From assembly GCF_004798665.1 (NCBI RefSeq), contig NZ_CP039292.1, positions 2,852,001-2,916,000 on the forward strand: a DNA stretch of 64,000 bases, read 5' to 3'. A program made the translations under genes and the position numbers. The notes beneath the pieces were generated by a model. The model had not been told where the DNA came from. It saw nothing but the letters and a program-made list of their open reading frames with translations, and did no database searches. This document shows, piece after piece, positions 60,929 to 64,000 of the stretch; the stretch's first letter is position 1, and each line of letters opens with the position of its first letter. The DNA comes from Actinomyces procaprae. Its GTDB lineage: Bacteria; Actinomycetota; Actinomycetes; Actinomycetales; Actinomycetaceae.

Positions 60929-61375
60929 TCAGTCCTGCGGCCCAAAGCTCGGCAGCACGCCCTTGGTGAGCAGGTAGCAGCCGTACGGCCGGGTCTCCTG
61001 GGTGTGAATGACCGCGGAGGCGGAACGAGCGGCCTCGTAGAAGTCGAAGCGTTCCATGGCGGCACCGGAGATCTCGCGCCCCTCGAGTTCCGTGGCCACG
61101 GCGAGGACGTCGCGGGTCACCTCGCGCAACTCGGTATCACCCTCGCCGATCATGTAGCGCACGGGCGCCTCGACGAAGGTGTCGAGCGGCATGAGTTCGA
61201 CCACCAGCCGCACGGCCTCGGGACTGTTCAGCGAGGGCATGGGGATGACCGGCCTGCCAGTGGCGTAGGCGGGGTAGTTGGAGTCGACGACGGCGATGAC
61301 GTCGCCATGCCCCATACGGGCCAGCACGCCCAGCAGTTCGGGCGTCATCAGGGTATTGATTCCTTTGAGCATCAT
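60929..61375 (-). CDS. FucU/RbsD-type sugar mutarotase
   Basis: A 148-residue protein of the RbsD/FucU family, closer to FucU (MLKGINTLMTPELLGVLARMGHGDVIAVVDSN and FYEAARSASAVIHTQETRPYG). It interconverts anomers or ring forms of a sugar. The His in GHGD and the Tyr in RPYG are the usual active-site residues. AAAGGAGAGA precedes the ATG pair at 61375. It is the first gene of a two-gene unit with the ribokinase. Fucose itself is unlikely here, since no fucose pathway genes are present. Confidence 0.9.
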   Translation of the reverse strand: MMLKGINTLMTPELLGVLARMGHGDVIAVVDSNYPAYATGRPVIPMPSLNSPEAVRLVVELMPLDTFVEAPVRYMIGEGDTELREVTRDVLAVATELEGREISGAAMERFDFYEAARSASAVIHTQETRPYGCYLLTKGVLPSFGPQD

Positions 61376-61537
61376 TCTCTCCTTTGAAGGTAGTGCCGAC
61401 GCTGGCGTCACCTTAACGCTGCCTGGGTTCCGGGGCCCCTCGCGCGCACCCCAGGGTCTCGAAGGCACCTGGCGTGACGGGTCGACGTACGTTACGGTTT
61501 CGTCATTATCCCTGTTGGTCCCTGAAAGGGCTGGTTC

Positions 61538-64000
61538 ATGGTTGACGACGGCGTCCGGCGCGAGGCAGCGGCCGATGACAGTGGCGCCTGGCGGGACCGT
61601 TCCGTATCCGCGATGGACGGGGGCGTCCCGGCGCCTCCACCAGGTCCTTCGCCGGAGCCGGTGCGGGGTCGGTATGCGGCGGTACCGGGCGGGGGCGAGC
61701 CCGGTGGGCGGCCCGGGATCGCACCGGAGTCGGGCCCGGTGGTGCGGGGTCGGCATGCTGCTGTGCCGCCGGGTGCGTATGGGGTGATGCCGGGCGGTGC
61801 ACCCAGCGCTAGTTCTTCCGGCGCACCCGTTCCTGCTGCTGGGGCGGCGGCGTCGGCGGTCGGTTCTGGTGTGCCCGCAGGGTCTGTGCAGGGGTATGGG
61901 TTTGTGGTGCCTGCGTCAGCGCCTGCATCCGCGCCCGCGCCTGTGTCTGCGTTAGCAGCGCCCCCGCCGGAGGGTGTGGGCGCGCCCGGTCCCGGGGCGC
62001 GTGCTGCGGCGGGTACGGATCATGTCTTGTCGGTTTTGGATGTTCCGGCGGAGTGGTGGGAACGGGCGCTGGAGGGCTGGCGGGGCTGGTGGGCGCACCA
62101 TGCGGGTTTCGCACGCGCGGTGGTGCGGGCTCAGCGGGTGGTCTCCACCGTGGCACTGGTACTGGGAGTGATTGCACTGGTGGTGGTGCCGCGCCTGACG
62201 CTGGGGCTAGTGCCCGCGCTGTTGATGACCGGCTGCCTGCTGGTGGTGGGACTGCTGGCGCGCACCCGCACCCTGGGGCTGCGGCCGCTGTTGCTGCTGA
62301 TGGGCATCAGCGTGCCCTGGTCACTACTGATAGCCCACGCCACCCGGGCGATCGGTGAGTCGATCGGATTGTCCACCACCGATGACGGCGCCCGCATCGC
62401 ACTGGCAGCGTTTGTGGAGGAACCGGGCAAACTGCTGCCGCTGCTGCTTCTGGCGGTGGTGGCGCCGGGCCGGATCAGACGCCTGGCGGCGGTGGACTGG
62501 GCGCTGCTGGGATTCGCTACCGGGGCGGGCTTCACCATCGCCGAGGACGGCGCCCGCCGCCTGGCACCACCGGGCATGCTCGCCGAGCTGTTGGGCGAGA
62601 ACCGGCTCCACTACTCGCTGAACCCGTGGACAGCCGGGGCGTTCCAACTGTCTGGGGGCAGTTGGGCCGAACAGATTCTGGGTATCGACGCAGCCCCCGC
62701 AGGGCCGATGACCACCGGGCACCAGGTCCCCACCATGGGGGTTGCCATGGGCGTCGCCCTGGGCCTGGCCCTGTGGCGCACGAAAAAGCCCTGGTGGCGC
62801 GCCGTCGCCTGGCTACCGCCAGCAGCGATGCTGACGACGGCGATAGTGGATCATGCCTGCTACAACGCCGCCGTCGGCTGGACCGGCTGGGCCGACCAGG
62901 ACACCGCCATCCCCACCTGGATACGCCTGGCCTGGCAGGTGCGCGGGCAGGGCCACACCCAGATCACCATCTCCGTGGCCCTGTTCATCACCTGCATGAC
63001 GGTCGACGCCCGCCGCCGCCACCGCGCCGGCGTGTTCGGCGACGTCGCCCTGGAGGCCCCCAAAGCGCCCGACCTGCCCATGACCGGTGCTCCCGCCGCC
63101 CTGCGGGCCCCGGCGCAGGCCCTGGTGTGGCTGGCCGCCTACGCCTGGTCCGACCTGGTGATCATCGCCGCCGCCTACGGGGACCGGACCCTGACCCGCA
63201 GGGCGCGCATGGCCGAGGGCCGCGCCATGGGCGCCCAGGTGCGCGGAGTGCGACAGGACGCCATGACCGTGACCACCCCCGGCACCGAACCGGCCGCGCG
63301 CAACACCTTCCGCCTAATCGCACTCGCAGTCGCAGCGGTGATGCTGGCGGCCTGCTGGTGGTACGGCACCGCCCTCGCCCAGCACATCGGCTCCTGGCTC
63401 CAGCAGCCCGACTGGCCCTACTTCTTCGCCGGCCTGCTGGACGGGCTCGCGCAGTGGTGGGACTCCCTGGGCATGCCCGGTCAGATCCTGGTCACCGCCC
63501 TCGCCGTCCTCGCCCTGGCCTGGGCGGGCCTGTCCGTGACCGCGGCACTCGGGGCCGTCGGCGTAGGCACCTGGGCCCTATCCCACGGGCGCGGCATCGC
63601 CACCTTCCTCCAAGACCCCGCCACCGCCACACGCTCCTACGCCACCAACGCCACCTGGGAACAACTCCTACTGGACGGGGCCGACTTCGCCCTGACCTTC
63701 ATACCCGGCTCCGCCCTCGGACTCACAACCCGCAAAGCCGCCCGCACTGCAGCCGAAAACGTCGCCCTCACCCGCACCGCACGCCGCAACACCCGAACCC
63801 TCACACACCAAACCAGCCGCACCACCACTCGCACCTGGACCGAGCAGGGCGTACGCGACTGGATCAATAACTTGCAGCCCGTAGTGCGCAAACCATCAAC
63901 CACCGCAATCCAATACCAGCACCGAGTCCTGGGCACCGACGTCGAACGCGTCATCCCAACAGGCGTCGGAGACGAAACAATAATCGCCGACGCCGTGACC
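61538..64000 (+). CDS. PrsW-like intramembrane protease fused to a long C-terminal region (partial)
   Basis: An open frame of 821 codons from the ATG at 61538 to the window end, with no stop. Residues 1 to about 165 are Pro/Ala/Gly-rich and hold a repeated VRGR(Y/H)AAVP. A membrane domain of about ten helices starts near 205. It has the PrsW-type motifs Glu294-Glu295...Lys298 (FVEEPGK), Glu336 (GFTIAED) and His439 (DHACYN). Two more hydrophobic blocks lie near 590-690. From about residue 720 the sequence becomes hydrophilic and its codons richer in A (ACA, CAA, CCA, GAA), ending QHRVLGTDVERVIPTGVGDE. That tip could be the start of a polymorphic-toxin domain (inference). Confidence 0.75.
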   Translation, partial: MVDDGVRREAAADDSGAWRDRSVSAMDGGVPAPPPGPSPEPVRGRYAAVPGGGEPGGRPGIAPESGPVVRGRHAAVPPGAYGVMPGGAPSASSSGAPVPAAGAAASAVGSGVPAGSVQGYGFVVPASAPASAPAPVSALAAPPPEGVGAPGPGARAAAGTDHVLSVLDVPAEWWERALEGWRGWWAHHAGFARAVVRAQRVVSTVALVLGVIALVVVPRLTLGLVPALLMTGCLLVVGLLARTRTLGLRPLLLLMGISVPWSLLIAHATRAIGESIGLSTTDDGARIALAAFVEEPGKLLPLLLLAVVAPGRIRRLAAVDWALLGFATGAGFTIAEDGARRLAPPGMLAELLGENRLHYSLNPWTAGAFQLSGGSWAEQILGIDAAPAGPMTTGHQVPTMGVAMGVALGLALWRTKKPWWRAVAWLPPAAMLTTAIVDHACYNAAVGWTGWADQDTAIPTWIRLAWQVRGQGHTQITISVALFITCMTVDARRRHRAGVFGDVALEAPKAPDLPMTGAPAALRAPAQALVWLAAYAWSDLVIIAAAYGDRTLTRRARMAEGRAMGAQVRGVRQDAMTVTTPGTEPAARNTFRLIALAVAAVMLAACWWYGTALAQHIGSWLQQPDWPYFFAGLLDGLAQWWDSLGMPGQILVTALAVLALAWAGLSVTAALGAVGVGTWALSHGRGIATFLQDPATATRSYATNATWEQLLLDGADFALTFIPGSALGLTTRKAARTAAENVALTRTARRNTRTLTHQTSRTTTRTWTEQGVRDWINNLQPVVRKPSTTAIQYQHRVLGTDVERVIPTGVGDETIIADAVT

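Noticed and set aside
59997..61375. Reading the whole right part as a plain ribose operon
   Set aside because: Ribokinase and the mutarotase are separated from the ABC operon by a strong terminator and a separate promoter, and a ribose operon would not need an isomerase, FGGY kinase and split transketolase. Ribose remains possible for this two-gene unit.
62626..63870. 414-codon open frame on the plus strand
   Set aside because: It is the +1 shifted frame inside the PrsW-like gene; its Arg/Pro/His-rich product has no motifs, whereas the main frame has membrane helices and catalytic residues.

Overview
This is a high-GC actinobacterial chromosome segment, most like Actinomyces or a related Actinomycetaceae genus. 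The reasons are strongly C/G-ending codons, many LacI-type repressors, lipoprotein solute-binding proteins and a DUF222/HNH gene. I saw no rRNA, tRNA, CRISPR array or prophage. Almost the whole window is a carbohydrate-utilisation island aimed at plant cell-wall pentosans: arabinan, arabinoxylan, pectin side chains and possibly apiose.

Layout. 0-4 kb: an oligosaccharide ABC transporter (solute-binding protein plus a permease cut by the window edge), a CE7 acetyl-xylan esterase and a LacI regulator. 4-10.3 kb: a ChvE/MmsAB-type monosaccharide ABC transporter, a LacI regulator and a mutarotase. 10.5-12.4 kb: a lipoprotein, a sigma factor and a membrane protein placed like an anti-sigma factor. 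12.4-19.6 kb: an ABC importer with a GH51 arabinofuranosidase and two tandem LacI genes. 19.6-22.1 kb: araD-araA. 22.1-23.7 kb: a lower-GC island with two unknown exported proteins. 23.7-32.2 kb: a YesL-like protein, an LplABC-type importer, a GH127 beta-L-arabinofuranosidase and two more tandem LacI genes. 32.4-35.8 kb: GH27 and GH31 glycosidases. 35.8-42 kb: another ABC importer, its LacI and a second GH51. 42-46.3 kb: minisatellites, a DUF222/HNH gene and a 606-bp MITE with 15-bp perfect inverted repeats and an 8-bp target duplication. 46.3-49.7 kb: a TetR-type regulator, a GPH-type symporter and a divergent nucleoside-hydrolase-like enzyme. 49.7-61.4 kb: a long operon (DUF2291 protein, Rbs-like ABC transporter, FGGY kinase, TIM-barrel isomerase, split transketolase, SorC regulator) followed upstream by ribokinase and a FucU-type mutarotase. 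61.5-64 kb: the start of a very long PrsW-like membrane protein that runs off the window.

How it works together. ABC transporters import oligosaccharides. The glycosidases lack signal peptides, so they probably act in the cytoplasm and release L-arabinose and other sugars. AraA and AraD carry arabinose toward xylulose-5-phosphate, but no araB is visible. The isomerase/kinase/split-transketolase operon matches the known D-apiose isomerase pathway (inference). Repressor boxes read directly from the DNA fall into families: TGTGAACGYTCAC before araDA and chvE; TTGACAACG(T/A)T before the GH51, GH127 and GH27 genes; ATGTAACGTTACAT around the 36-42 kb module; CGAAATATTTCG at 1.77 kb. They link separate operons into small regulons.
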